NCBI GenBank assembly: GCA_946222885.1
Contig: CAMIAK010000011.1
Span: 33,151 to 97,150, forward strand
Origin: an uncultured Nesterenkonia sp.
GTDB taxonomy: Bacteria > Actinomycetota > Actinomycetes > Actinomycetales > Micrococcaceae
Direction of reading: 5' to 3'
Length of the DNA stretch: 64,000 bases
Shown: positions 16,117 to 23,815 of the stretch, piece by piece
Layout: each line of letters starts with the position of its first letter
Numbering within the stretch: position 1 is the stretch's first letter
Translations under genes and position numbers: made by a program
Notes under the pieces: generated by a model
The model's database searches: none
What the model was told of the DNA's origin: nothing
What the model saw: the letters and a program-made list of their open reading frames with translations, nothing else

Positions 16117-17126
16117 AGGGGTGAATCTACTTTCTGTGGTCGGTGCTGGGTCGCCGGGAGGTGCGTGGCCGGCGTCGGGATGATCCGCCCATCCGAACCC
16201 GCACCGCTGTGCCCGCGCAGAGGATGACCGCGATACCCCCCGATGACGGTGAGCCAGGTCAGCTGCTCGCCGAGGATCAGCGCAGCCCAGCAGATGCTCA
16301 TGACTGGTTGGGTCAGCTGGATCTGGCTGACCCGGGTGATGGGGCCCATGGCCAGCCCGCGGTACCAGGCGAAGAAGCCCAGGAACATGCTGACCACGCC
16401 CAGGTAGGCGAAGGCCGTCCACTGCCAGACGGTGCCGGCGGGGGTGTGCTGGGTCAGCGAGAACGCGGTGAGTCCCGTCATCACCGGAGCCGCCAGCACC
16501 AGCGCCCAGGAGATGGTCTGCCAGGCACCCAGTTCCCGGGCCAGAAGCCCTCCTTCGGCGTATCCGAAGGCTGCGACGACGACGGCGAGGACCAGCAGCA
16601 GGTCGGCGCCGGTCAGCCCCTCAGCTCCTCCCCCGTGCAGCGCGGCGAAGACGACGGCGGCGGTCGCACCGGCAGCCGTGGCGCACCAGAAGGCCGGACG
16701 GGTGGGCTCTGCGGTCCGGAGCACGGCGACCACTGCCGTGGCCGCGGGAAGCAGAGCGATGACGACGGCGCTGTGGCTGGCGGTGGCCTCGGCCAGGGCG
16801 TAGGAGGTCAGCACCGGGAAGCCGAGCACCAGCCCGGCGGCGACGACGCTCAGCCGCAGCCATTGGGACCCGCGGGGCAGGTGCTGACGGGTGATGAGCA
16901 GAGCCGCGGCCGCGAGCGCTGCGGCGACCACTGCACGGCCTGCGCCGGCGAAGAGGCCGGACATCGCCCCGTCCTCCACCGCTGCGCGGGTGAGGGGTAC
17001 GGTCAGAGAGAAGGCCGCGACGCCGAGCAGCCCCCAGAGCAGTCCTGCCGCCGACCCTGCGGAGGCGTCATAGCGGGACGGTATCGGTGGTCCGCTGATG
17101 TCAGTAGCGCTACTCTTGATACTCAT
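16113..17126 (-). CDS. EamA/DMT-family transporter with probable C-terminal frameshift
   Basis: 337 residues as read, with ten predicted membrane segments in two EamA repeats (second repeat ends QIQLTQPVMSICWAALILGEQLTWLTVIGG). After VIGG the frame turns polar (YRGHPLRGH). Dropping one base in the run of six C at 16236-16241 restores a normal last helix and basic tail (IAVILCAGTAVRVR) and a stop at 16127. So the given sequence has a one-base insertion, either a real mutation, a slippery tract, or a sequencing error. ATG 17126 is the only sensible start; it overlaps the divergent MocR ATG. Confidence 0.8.
   Translation of the reverse strand: MSIKSSATDISGPPIPSRYDASAGSAAGLLWGLLGVAAFSLTVPLTRAAVEDGAMSGLFAGAGRAVVAAALAAAALLITRQHLPRGSQWLRLSVVAAGLVLGFPVLTSYALAEATASHSAVVIALLPAATAVVAVLRTAEPTRPAFWCATAAGATAAVVFAALHGGGAEGLTGADLLLVLAVVVAAFGYAEGGLLARELGAWQTISWALVLAAPVMTGLTAFSLTQHTPAGTVWQWTAFAYLGVVSMFLGFFAWYRGLAMGPITRVSQIQLTQPVMSICWAALILGEQLTWLTVIGGYRGHPLRGHSGAGSDGRIIPTPATHLPATQHRPQKVDSPL
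17103..17114. promoter_or_regulatory. 12-bp palindrome at overlapping divergent starts
   Basis: AGTAGCGCTACT is a perfect palindrome 11 bp upstream of the MocR start ATG (17125) and inside the first codons of the EamA gene (start 17126). TACTCT (17111-17116) could serve as a -10 for a leaderless MocR mRNA, and on the other strand TATTCT, 5 nt before the EamA ATG, could serve that gene. A bound MocR dimer would block its own promoter and could act on the exporter gene. Confidence 0.5.
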
Positions 17127-18540
17127 GCACCAGAATAGCAGCGAACGGATCGTCCAGGGGCTGTCCTCTTGGATCAGCGGTGCAGCACCGGGCACTCAGC
17201 TGCCCAGCACCCGCACCCTGGTCACCGAATACGGCGCCAGCCCGGTCACCGTGCAGAAGGCGCTGCGAAGGCTGACCGCACAGGGGCTGGTGGAGTCCCG
17301 GCCCGGCGTCGGGACCTTTGTGCGTGCGGTGCAGAAGGTGCGGCCGCACGACTACTCCTGGCAGACCGCCGCCCTGGGGCCGCGGCATTCGAAGGCACCG
17401 CAGATGGCCTCCGCGCTGCGGCCGCCCACTCCCGGGACCATGGACCTGAACTCGGGGTTCCCTGATCCGGCGCTGCTGCCCGAACGGCTGATCCGCTCGG
17501 CCTTCAACCGGGCCGCCCGCAGCCGGGCCACGCTGATGGGGCCCTCGACCTCCGGGCTGGCGGATCTGCGCGCCTGGTTCGCCTCCGAGCTGGCGGGAAC
17601 GACCGCTTCCGGGGTGACTCCGCCCGGAGCGGGCGACGTCGTGATCTTCCCCGGCAGCCAGAGCGGGCTGAGCGCCGCGTTCCGCGCGCTGGTGGGGCCC
17701 GGCGACCCGCTGCTGATGGAGTCGCCGACCTACTGGGGCGCGATCCTCGCCGCCGCTCAGGCCAATGTGGAGGTGGTTCCCGTACCCAGCTCCGCACAGG
17801 GCCCGGACCCGGCTGACCTGGAGCGCGCCTTCGCCCAGACGGGCGCGCGGGCGTTCTACGCACAGCCGAACTACGCCAACCCGACGGGCGCGCAGTGGTC
17901 TCCGCAGCTGACCGGAGAGGTGCTGGAGACGGTGCGCCGGCATGGGGCGTTCCTGATCGAGGACGACTGGGCGCATGACTTCGGCATCGACTCCTCCCCC
18001 GCGCCGGCGGCAGCCCACGACGACGCCGGCCATGTGGTCTACCTGCGGTCGCTGACCAAGAGCATCTCGCCGGCGGTCCGCGTGGCGGCGGTGATCGCCC
18101 GCGGGCCGGTGCGCGACCGTCTGCTGCACGCCGCACAGTCCGAATCCATCTACGTCTCCGGGACCCTGCAGACCGTGGCCCTGGACGTGGTGACCCAGCC
18201 CGGCTGGAGGACGCATCTGCGCAGCTTCACCGAACAGCTGGGGTCCCGGCGCGATCTGCTGCTGCGGTCGCTGCACGAGCACGCCCCGCAGGCCCAGGTG
18301 GAGACGGTGCCCAAGGGTGGGCTGAACCTGTGGGTACGACTGCCGGACGACGTCGAGCTGCGGCCCCTGCTGCACGAGCTGGAGAACCGCCGGCTGCTGG
18401 TGGTCCCGGGGGACGAGCTGTTCCCTGCCGAGCCCACGGCCCCTTATGTGCGGATGAGCTACGCCGGACCGGAGCCCGGCAGCTACCCGGAGGCCGCCCG
18501 GGTCCTCGGCGAGGCGCTGGAGGAGCATCTGGGCCGGTGA
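17125..18540 (+). CDS. MocR/PdxR-type GntR-aminotransferase regulator
   Basis: 471 residues: a GntR winged helix (residues 1-70, LPSTRTLVTEYGASPVTVQKALRRL, GLVESRPGVGTFV) fused to a fold-type I aminotransferase domain. The PLP Lys is in SLTKSISP (near residue 313), the cofactor Asp in EDDWAHD, and the substrate loop in YAQPNYANPTGAQ. MocR proteins bind PLP or an aldimine and control vitamin B6, amino acid or exporter genes. Here the divergent partner is an EamA exporter. An in-frame ATG at 17098 would extend it into the palindrome and is less likely. Confidence 0.92.
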   Translation: MHQNSSERIVQGLSSWISGAAPGTQLPSTRTLVTEYGASPVTVQKALRRLTAQGLVESRPGVGTFVRAVQKVRPHDYSWQTAALGPRHSKAPQMASALRPPTPGTMDLNSGFPDPALLPERLIRSAFNRAARSRATLMGPSTSGLADLRAWFASELAGTTASGVTPPGAGDVVIFPGSQSGLSAAFRALVGPGDPLLMESPTYWGAILAAAQANVEVVPVPSSAQGPDPADLERAFAQTGARAFYAQPNYANPTGAQWSPQLTGEVLETVRRHGAFLIEDDWAHDFGIDSSPAPAAAHDDAGHVVYLRSLTKSISPAVRVAAVIARGPVRDRLLHAAQSESIYVSGTLQTVALDVVTQPGWRTHLRSFTEQLGSRRDLLLRSLHEHAPQAQVETVPKGGLNLWVRLPDDVELRPLLHELENRRLLVVPGDELFPAEPTAPYVRMSYAGPEPGSYPEAARVLGEALEEHLGR

Positions 18541-18625
18541 GGCTGTGGGCAGCGGGACAGTCTTCCGCAACCTACGCCCCTCCTCTGCCGGGGAGGACAA
18601 ACGGCCTACCCTGTTCTCTGAGGCG

Positions 18626-19072
18626 CTACAGGGTCGCCGCGAACCAGGACCGCAGAAGCTCCTTGGTCTCTGGTGTGGAGTGAGTGCTGTCCACTTGCTC
18701 TGCTCGGATCCATCGGTAGGAGATGTGCTCTTCGGAGAGCCGGATCTCCTGACCGCCCAAGGGCACGGACACGGTGAACTGTCGTGTCAGGCGCCCAGAT
18801 CTGGACTGGTAGTCGAACGACTCCAGGAAAGAGGGGTCGATGCGTCCAGCCCCGAAGCCGACCTCTTCGGTCAGCTCACGGTCCAATGCCTCGGAGAGGC
18901 TCTCTCCCGGGTCCACACCGCCCGAGGGAACCTCCTCAAGCCCAGGGAGGAAGTCATCGTCGGGGCTGCGTGTGACCACCAGGACGCGCCCGGCCTCGTG
19001 GATGACAGCGCCGACGACGAACTTCTCCACCCCCTCGGCCTCAGCCTGTTCCCGGATGTCCTCGTTCAGCAT
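18626..19072 (-). CDS. Nudix hydrolase
   Basis: ATG 19072 is preferred because AGGAG lies 8 bp upstream; the frame is open to 19111. The 148-residue protein has a complete Nudix box (G at about 58, then GESLSEALDRELTEEVGF), with REL and EE supplying metal ligands. Before it stands FVVGAVIHEAGRVLVVTRS, the usual first strand. Codon usage is somewhat less GC-biased than in neighbours. It is convergent with the MocR gene; the 85-bp gap carries two weak hairpins (CCTCC/GGAGG and ACCCTG/CAGGGT). Substrate unknown. Confidence 0.87.
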   Translation of the reverse strand: MLNEDIREQAEAEGVEKFVVGAVIHEAGRVLVVTRSPDDDFLPGLEEVPSGGVDPGESLSEALDRELTEEVGFGAGRIDPSFLESFDYQSRSGRLTRQFTVSVPLGGQEIRLSEEHISYRWIRAEQVDSTHSTPETKELLRSWFAATL

Positions 19073-19125
19073 CAGCCTCGCTCCTACCCGCTCCGTCCCG
19101 CATTTAGTCATGTAGTGTAACGGAA

Positions 19126-19733
19126 ATGAGATCGCGCTGGGATGCCATGCTGTTCGACTGCGACGGCGTGCTCGTCGACTCCGAACCCATCGTCAACCAG
19201 GTCCTGCGGGACGAGATCGCCGCCCTCGGATGGGAGATGAGCATCCAGGAGTGCGTCCGGACCTTCGTGGGACATTCGCTGGAGGTGAGGAATGGGCTGA
19301 GACGTTCATCCGTCGCCGTGATGCAGCCCTGTGGGAATTTCTGGAGCCGATGCGCGGTGCAGAAGAACTGGTCGGGCTCGCAGCTGAGATCTTTGAGGGG
19401 CGCATCGCCTGCGCGTCGAACTCTGAGCGGTCCAAGGTCGAGCTGCAGCTGAAGAAGACCGACCTCCTGCGGCATTTTTCGGGGAAGATCTTCAGCGCAG
19501 CAGAACACGGGCCGCCCAAGCCCTCGCCTGCGGTCTATCTGGCCGCCGCGAGATCGATGGACCCTCCGGCAGAGCACCCTCTGGTGCTGGAAGACTCACC
19601 CTCCGGCGTGCGGGCGGGGAAGGCCGCCGGCGCTCATGTGATCGCACTCTCCGCCGCGGTCACACCCGGGAAGCTCGCCGAGGCCGGAGCTGACGAGGTG
19701 GTGGGCTCGCTGTCCGAGCTGACGCTCTGCTGA
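19126..19733 (+). pseudogene. HAD-superfamily phosphatase, frameshifted
   Basis: The first frame (from ATG 19126) encodes HAD motif I MLFDCDGVLVDSEP and the start of the cap domain up to VRTFVGHSLE. The downstream frame, two bases out, continues EEWAETFIRRRDAALWE, then motif II IACASNSERSKV, motif III Lys in HGPPKPSP, and motif IV LEDSPSGVRAGKAAGAHVIAL, stopping at 19733. The break is near 19281-19290. The stretch between motifs I and II is also somewhat short, so a small deletion not divisible by three is possible. Neither fragment alone has all catalytic residues. A sequencing error is the main alternative. Confidence 0.75.
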
Positions 19734-19773
19734 CCGGTCCATCTGGGCTCCTCAGGCACCGTCCGCTACAGTG

Positions 19774-19848
19774 ATGACCGGACTTGTCCCCTACCACGAG
19801 GTGCCCGTTGAAGTTCTGAGGTCTGAGACCTGCGCAGACTGCCCGTGA
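19774..19848 (+). other. Leader region of ABC-F gene with possible upstream ORF and competing hairpins
   Basis: The 253-bp gap 19734-19986 holds no full gene. It contains a 24-codon ORF (ATG 19774, TGA 19846-19848) without a clear ribosome site, ending within stems AGGTCT-G-AGACCT (19819-19831) and, alternatively, GTCTG/CAGAC (19821-19825 and 19835-19839), which cannot form together. Antibiotic-resistance ABC-F genes are often controlled by ribosome-mediated attenuation, so this is a candidate; the evidence is structural only. Confidence 0.3.
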
Positions 19849-19986
19849 CGCTCATCAGCATGCGTCCCTCCGGCACTGTGCCCTCCGACCGATCAGAAGT
19901 TCACGATCCCCTGCCGTTCCGGCTGCACCCGTGGCATCTGCGCAGCGTCTCCACGCGTCATCGACCGCTTCTGCCCCTGGAGACCT

Positions 19987-21573
19987 ATGCATACCCCCGC
20001 GCTTGCTGCCCACTCATTGTCCTTCCGCCTCCCGGAGGGCCGCATCATCCTCGATCACGTCAGCTTCGGACTCACCCCCGGCCTGCACGCGCTGGTCGGA
20101 GAGAACGGCTCCGGCAAATCGACCCTGCTGAAGCTCCTCACCGGGGAGCTGACCCCCACCTCCGGGACGGTCCAGCTCACCGGCGACCTCGCCCATCTGC
20201 CGCAGAATCCCGTCGTCGACGGCCGGCTCACCGTAGCCGGGCTGCTCGGTGTGCAGCAGACTCTGCGCGCTTTGGAAGCAGTGGAGACCGGGTCCGTCAG
20301 AGAGGAGGACTTCGACGCCGTCGGCGATGACTGGGACATCCGCGAACGGCTCCAGGTCTCCTTGTCCCGTGCCGGGCTGGAAGGGATCGACCTGACCCGA
20401 ACAGCCTCCACCCTCTCCGGAGGCGAACTCATCCTCCTGGCCCTCACCGGCCTGATCCTGCGCCGTCCCGCCCTGCTCCTGCTGGACGAGCCCACCAACA
20501 ACCTGGACGCCCAGGCGCGGCAGCGTCTGATGGCGATCCTCCGTCAGTTCCACGGCACGATCCTGTTGGTCAGCCATGACCGCACTCTGTTGGACCAGGT
20601 GGACAGCATCGGTGAGCTCCGCCGGGGGACGCTGCGCTGGTTCGGCGGCGGGCTGTCCTTCTATGAGGAGACCCTCGCGGCCGAGGCCGAGACGGCGGCG
20701 CAGAACGTGGCCCAGGCCAAGGCAGAGGTGAAGAGACAGCGCCGCGAGCTGGCTGAGCAGCAGCGAAAGCAGGCCTCGCGAGACCGCCAGGGCCGGCAGA
20801 AGGCGCAGAACGATGCCAAGCTCCTGGCCAACACCAGGAAGTTCAAGGCCGAAGCCAGTGCCGGAAAGGCCTCCGCCGCTCACCACGCACGCCTGGAGGA
20901 GGCCCAGCGCTCCCTCCGGGAAGCTGAGGGGCAGCTCCGCGAGGACCAGGAGATCCACCTGGACCTCCCCGCGGCGGCGGTCCCGAACGGGCGGGACGTC
21001 CTCCAGGTCACCGGACTGCGCCCGGTCCACGGGGCCGCCGTCGTCGATCTCTTCCTGCGCGGTCCGCAGCGTGTTGCGCTGACCGGGCCGAACGGCGTCG
21101 GGAAGACCTCCGTGCTGCGCTGCATCACCGGCGAGGAGGAGCCGCGCGCCGGCACGATCGAGGTGAACGTCCCTCTGCGGCATCTGCCGCAGAATCTTCA
21201 GCTGCTCGATGACGCGGCCAGCGTGCTGGAGAACGTGCAGCACTTCGCTCCGACGACGACTCCAGCCCAGGTCCGGCACCGGCTGGCGCAGTTCCTGATC
21301 CGCGGAGACGCCGTCCACCAGCCTGCGGGCTCACTCTCCGGCGGGGAACGATGGCGGGCCACCCTGGCCTGCCTGTTGCTGGCCGAGCCGACGCCGCAGC
21401 TGCTGATCCTGGATGAGCCGACGAATAATCTCGACCTCGCCAGTGTGCGGCATCTGACCGAGGCGCTGAGCTCCTACCGCGGCGCACTGCTGGTGGTCAG
21501 CCACGATGAGCACTTCCTGGAGGAGCTGAGGCTGGACCAGCGGGTGGAGCTGGAGGTCACACCTTCAGGATGA
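19987..21573 (+). CDS. ABC-F family ATP-binding protein
   Basis: 528 residues, no membrane segment, two ATP-binding cassettes in one chain. Cassette 1: Walker A GENGSGKST (38-46), signature LSGGE, Walker B LLLLDEPTNNLD. A charged linker rich in Lys, Arg, Glu and Ala (ETAAQNVAQAKAEVKRQRREL...) joins cassette 2: Walker A GPNGVGKTS, signature LSGGERWRA, Walker B LLILDEPTNNLD. ABC-F proteins act on the ribosome, in translation quality control or protection from antibiotics. The GGAG before ATG 19987 supports the start. Its end overlaps the convergent thiolase gene by 17 bp. Housekeeping versus resistance role cannot be decided. Confidence 0.92.
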   Translation: MHTPALAAHSLSFRLPEGRIILDHVSFGLTPGLHALVGENGSGKSTLLKLLTGELTPTSGTVQLTGDLAHLPQNPVVDGRLTVAGLLGVQQTLRALEAVETGSVREEDFDAVGDDWDIRERLQVSLSRAGLEGIDLTRTASTLSGGELILLALTGLILRRPALLLLDEPTNNLDAQARQRLMAILRQFHGTILLVSHDRTLLDQVDSIGELRRGTLRWFGGGLSFYEETLAAEAETAAQNVAQAKAEVKRQRRELAEQQRKQASRDRQGRQKAQNDAKLLANTRKFKAEASAGKASAAHHARLEEAQRSLREAEGQLREDQEIHLDLPAAAVPNGRDVLQVTGLRPVHGAAVVDLFLRGPQRVALTGPNGVGKTSVLRCITGEEEPRAGTIEVNVPLRHLPQNLQLLDDAASVLENVQHFAPTTTPAQVRHRLAQFLIRGDAVHQPAGSLSGGERWRATLACLLLAEPTPQLLILDEPTNNLDLASVRHLTEALSSYRGALLVVSHDEHFLEELRLDQRVELEVTPSG

Positions 21574-22744
21574 GGGCGTCGCCCTGGCCGCCGCCGCCGC
21601 AGAGTCCTGCCGCTCCGGTGCCGCCGCCGCGGCGTCGCAGCTCCAGGGCCAGGTGCAGCAGCACCCGGGCTCCGGACATGCCCACCGGGTGACCCAGGGC
21701 GATCGCACCGCCGTTGACGTTGACCCTGTCCAGGCCGATGCCCAGCTGCCGCGCTGAGGCGATGCCCACAGCGGCGAAGGCCTCGTTGATCTCGACCAGG
21801 TCAAGATCCTCCGGCTCCAGCCCCTGCTTCCGGCAGGCCTTCGCAATGGCGTTGGCCGGCTGCAGCTGGAGGCTGGAGTCCGGGCCGGCGACCATCCCGT
21901 GCGCACCGATCTCCGCGATCCAGGTCAGCCCCTGCTCCTGGGCTCTCCGCTTGGACATCACCAGCAGAGCGCAGGCGCCGTCGGAGATCTGCGAGGAGCT
22001 GGCCGCAGTGATGGTCCCTTCCGCGGCGAAGGCCGGGCGCAGCCTGCCCAGCGACTCGGCCGTGGTGCCGGGGCGGAAGCCCTCGTCCTGGTCCACCGTG
22101 ACGGGCCCGCCCCTGCGCTGCGGCACCTCCACCGGGATGACCTCCTCGGAGAAGACGCCCTGCTCCCAGGCAGCCTCTGCCCGCTGGTGCGAGGCCGCTG
22201 CGACCTCATCCTGCTCCTGCCGGGACACCTCTGAGGCCCCAGTGTTGCAGGATTCGGTCAGGGCACCCATGGACTGACCGGTGGCCTGATCATAGAGCGC
22301 GTCATAGGCCATCGAGTCGACCAGCGAAGTGTCCCCATAGGTGAATCCCCGGCGTGATCCGGGCAGCACATGGGGAGCCTGGGACATCGATTCCATGCCG
22401 CCGGCCAGGACCACCTCGCATTCACCTGCGCGGATCATCTGATCGGCCGTGGCCACGGCATTGAGCCCGGAGAGGCAGACCTTGTTGATGGTGATCGAGG
22501 GGACGTGGGGCGGCACACCGGCTCCCAGCGCGGCGCTGCGAGCGGGATTCTGCCCGGCCCCGGCCTGGAGGACCTGCCCCATGATGACGTAGTCGACCTG
22601 CTCCGCCTCCACCCCGGCCCTGCTCAGGGCACCGGAGAGCGCTGCCGCCCCCAGCTGGGCGGCCGAGAGGGAGGACAGGCCGCCCATCAGCTTCCCGATG
22701 GGCGTGCGGGCTCCGGCGACGATGACAGACGCTTCAGCAGACAT
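21557..22744 (-). CDS. Thiolase (acetyl-CoA acyltransferase)
   Basis: 395 residues from ATG 22744, which has AGAGGAG upstream. Catalytic elements: nucleophile Cys90 in NKVCLSGLNA, GGMESMSQAPH, the NEAFAAVG loop, His in GGAIALGHPVGMSG and the second Cys in LCGGGGQGDA near the C-terminus. It cleaves 3-oxoacyl-CoA to acetyl-CoA plus a shortened acyl-CoA, or condenses acetyl-CoA. It follows the LysR gene by 80 bp in the same direction, and both are divergent from the CitMHS-AtuA-CoA-transferase operon. This fits the last step of a carboxylate degradation route begun by that operon. Confidence 0.94.
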   Translation of the reverse strand: MSAEASVIVAGARTPIGKLMGGLSSLSAAQLGAAALSGALSRAGVEAEQVDYVIMGQVLQAGAGQNPARSAALGAGVPPHVPSITINKVCLSGLNAVATADQMIRAGECEVVLAGGMESMSQAPHVLPGSRRGFTYGDTSLVDSMAYDALYDQATGQSMGALTESCNTGASEVSRQEQDEVAAASHQRAEAAWEQGVFSEEVIPVEVPQRRGGPVTVDQDEGFRPGTTAESLGRLRPAFAAEGTITAASSSQISDGACALLVMSKRRAQEQGLTWIAEIGAHGMVAGPDSSLQLQPANAIAKACRKQGLEPEDLDLVEINEAFAAVGIASARQLGIGLDRVNVNGGAIALGHPVGMSGARVLLHLALELRRRGGGTGAAGLCGGGGQGDALILKV

Positions 22745-22824
22745 GGACACTCCTCTGTCTTGTGGAAAACTCACTGTGCAGTAGACCACATATCCACCCG
22801 ATCCTGCATGTGCAGAATGTCACA

Positions 22825-23724
22825 TCAGAGCGGGGAGCGCCTGCCCAGAGCCATCATGAAACGTTCCGCAGCAGCTGAGATGCCTTCACCGCTGCGACGG
22901 ACCATGGAGATCTCCCGCTCCACGACCGGCCGAAGGGGGATGAAGTCCAGCTGCGCAAACTCCATGAGGGGGCGCACCAGACCCGGGACTGCCGTCACCC
23001 CGAGGCCGGAGGCGACCAGCCCGGCCACCGCCCCGACGTTATGGCCCACCATGGTGGAGCTCGGCCTGACCCCCGCGGCTTCGAGCGCGGTCTCCACCGG
23101 ACGGGAGATGCTGCTGTTGGAGCCGAAGGTGATCAGGGGCTCGCCGTCGAGCCGGCTCCATGAGAGCTGATCGACCGCCCCCAGACGATGCCCCCTCGGG
23201 AGGGCGCAGAAGAACTGATCAGCCCCCACGCGCTCATATCTCAGCCCAGCGCGGCGCACGTTCCCCGCCACCACGCCGAAGTCGACCTCGCCCGCAAGGA
23301 CCTGCTCGGCGACCTGGTCATTCAGGGCATCCCTGACCTCAATCCGCACTTCCGGGTATTCGCGGGCGAAGTCCCGGATGAATCCGGGGAGATAAGTGGC
23401 AGCGATCGACGGCAGACAGCCGATGGTCACCACACCCTGCTCACCGGACGCCTGACGCGCCAGCTGCCGCATCCCGTGGTCGAACGAGGCCAGGATCGCG
23501 CGAACCTGCTCAAGCATGGGACGCCCCCCGGCCGTGACCCGGACCGAACGCGTCGTCCGCTCGAAGAGCTGGGTACGGAGCATCCGCTCCAGCTCCCCGA
23601 TCTTCCTGCTCAGCGATGACTGGGACAGCCCGAGAAGCTCGGCCGCCGCAGTGAAGCTGCCCGTGTCGGCAAGGGCAGCCGCCGCCCTGAGATGTGAGAC
23701 GGACACCCTCTCATTGATCTGCAT
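22825..23724 (-). CDS. LysR-family transcriptional regulator
   Basis: 299 residues from ATG 23724. The N-terminal winged helix reads SHLRAAAALADTGSFTAAAELLGLSQSSLSRKIGELERMLRTQLFERTTRSVRVT (here cited only for its LysR pattern), and a periplasmic-binding-like effector domain follows. It is divergent from the CitMHS transporter gene, with 91 bp between the starts, the usual place for a LysR regulator that activates the divergent operon in response to a pathway acid or CoA ester. ATG 23724 has no ribosome site. It probably also drives the thiolase gene downstream. Confidence 0.92.
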   Translation of the reverse strand: MQINERVSVSHLRAAAALADTGSFTAAAELLGLSQSSLSRKIGELERMLRTQLFERTTRSVRVTAGGRPMLEQVRAILASFDHGMRQLARQASGEQGVVTIGCLPSIAATYLPGFIRDFAREYPEVRIEVRDALNDQVAEQVLAGEVDFGVVAGNVRRAGLRYERVGADQFFCALPRGHRLGAVDQLSWSRLDGEPLITFGSNSSISRPVETALEAAGVRPSSTMVGHNVGAVAGLVASGLGVTAVPGLVRPLMEFAQLDFIPLRPVVEREISMVRRSGEGISAAAERFMMALGRRSPL

Positions 23725-23774
23725 AACGCATAAGTCTATCCCGAATAAGAGGTTGCACTCATAAGTGATGCAGA
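23718..23774. promoter_or_regulatory. LysR-type operator region between divergent catabolic operons
   Basis: TCTGCAT (23718-23724) and ATGCAGA (23768-23774) form an inverted repeat spanning 57 bp. Between them ATAAG occurs three times with spacings of about 14-16 bp, and GCATAA is directly repeated (GCATAACGCATAA). These features fit repression and activation sites of a LysR tetramer. Confidence 0.45.
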
Positions 23775-23815
23775 ACACACTCTGATGGACAGCTCAACAG
23801 TTTTGGAGACAGGCA

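Noticed and set aside
19123..19134. TAACGGAAA near the HAD gene start as a further IclR site
   Set aside because: Only 9 bp match the shared core, without any of the flanking half sites.
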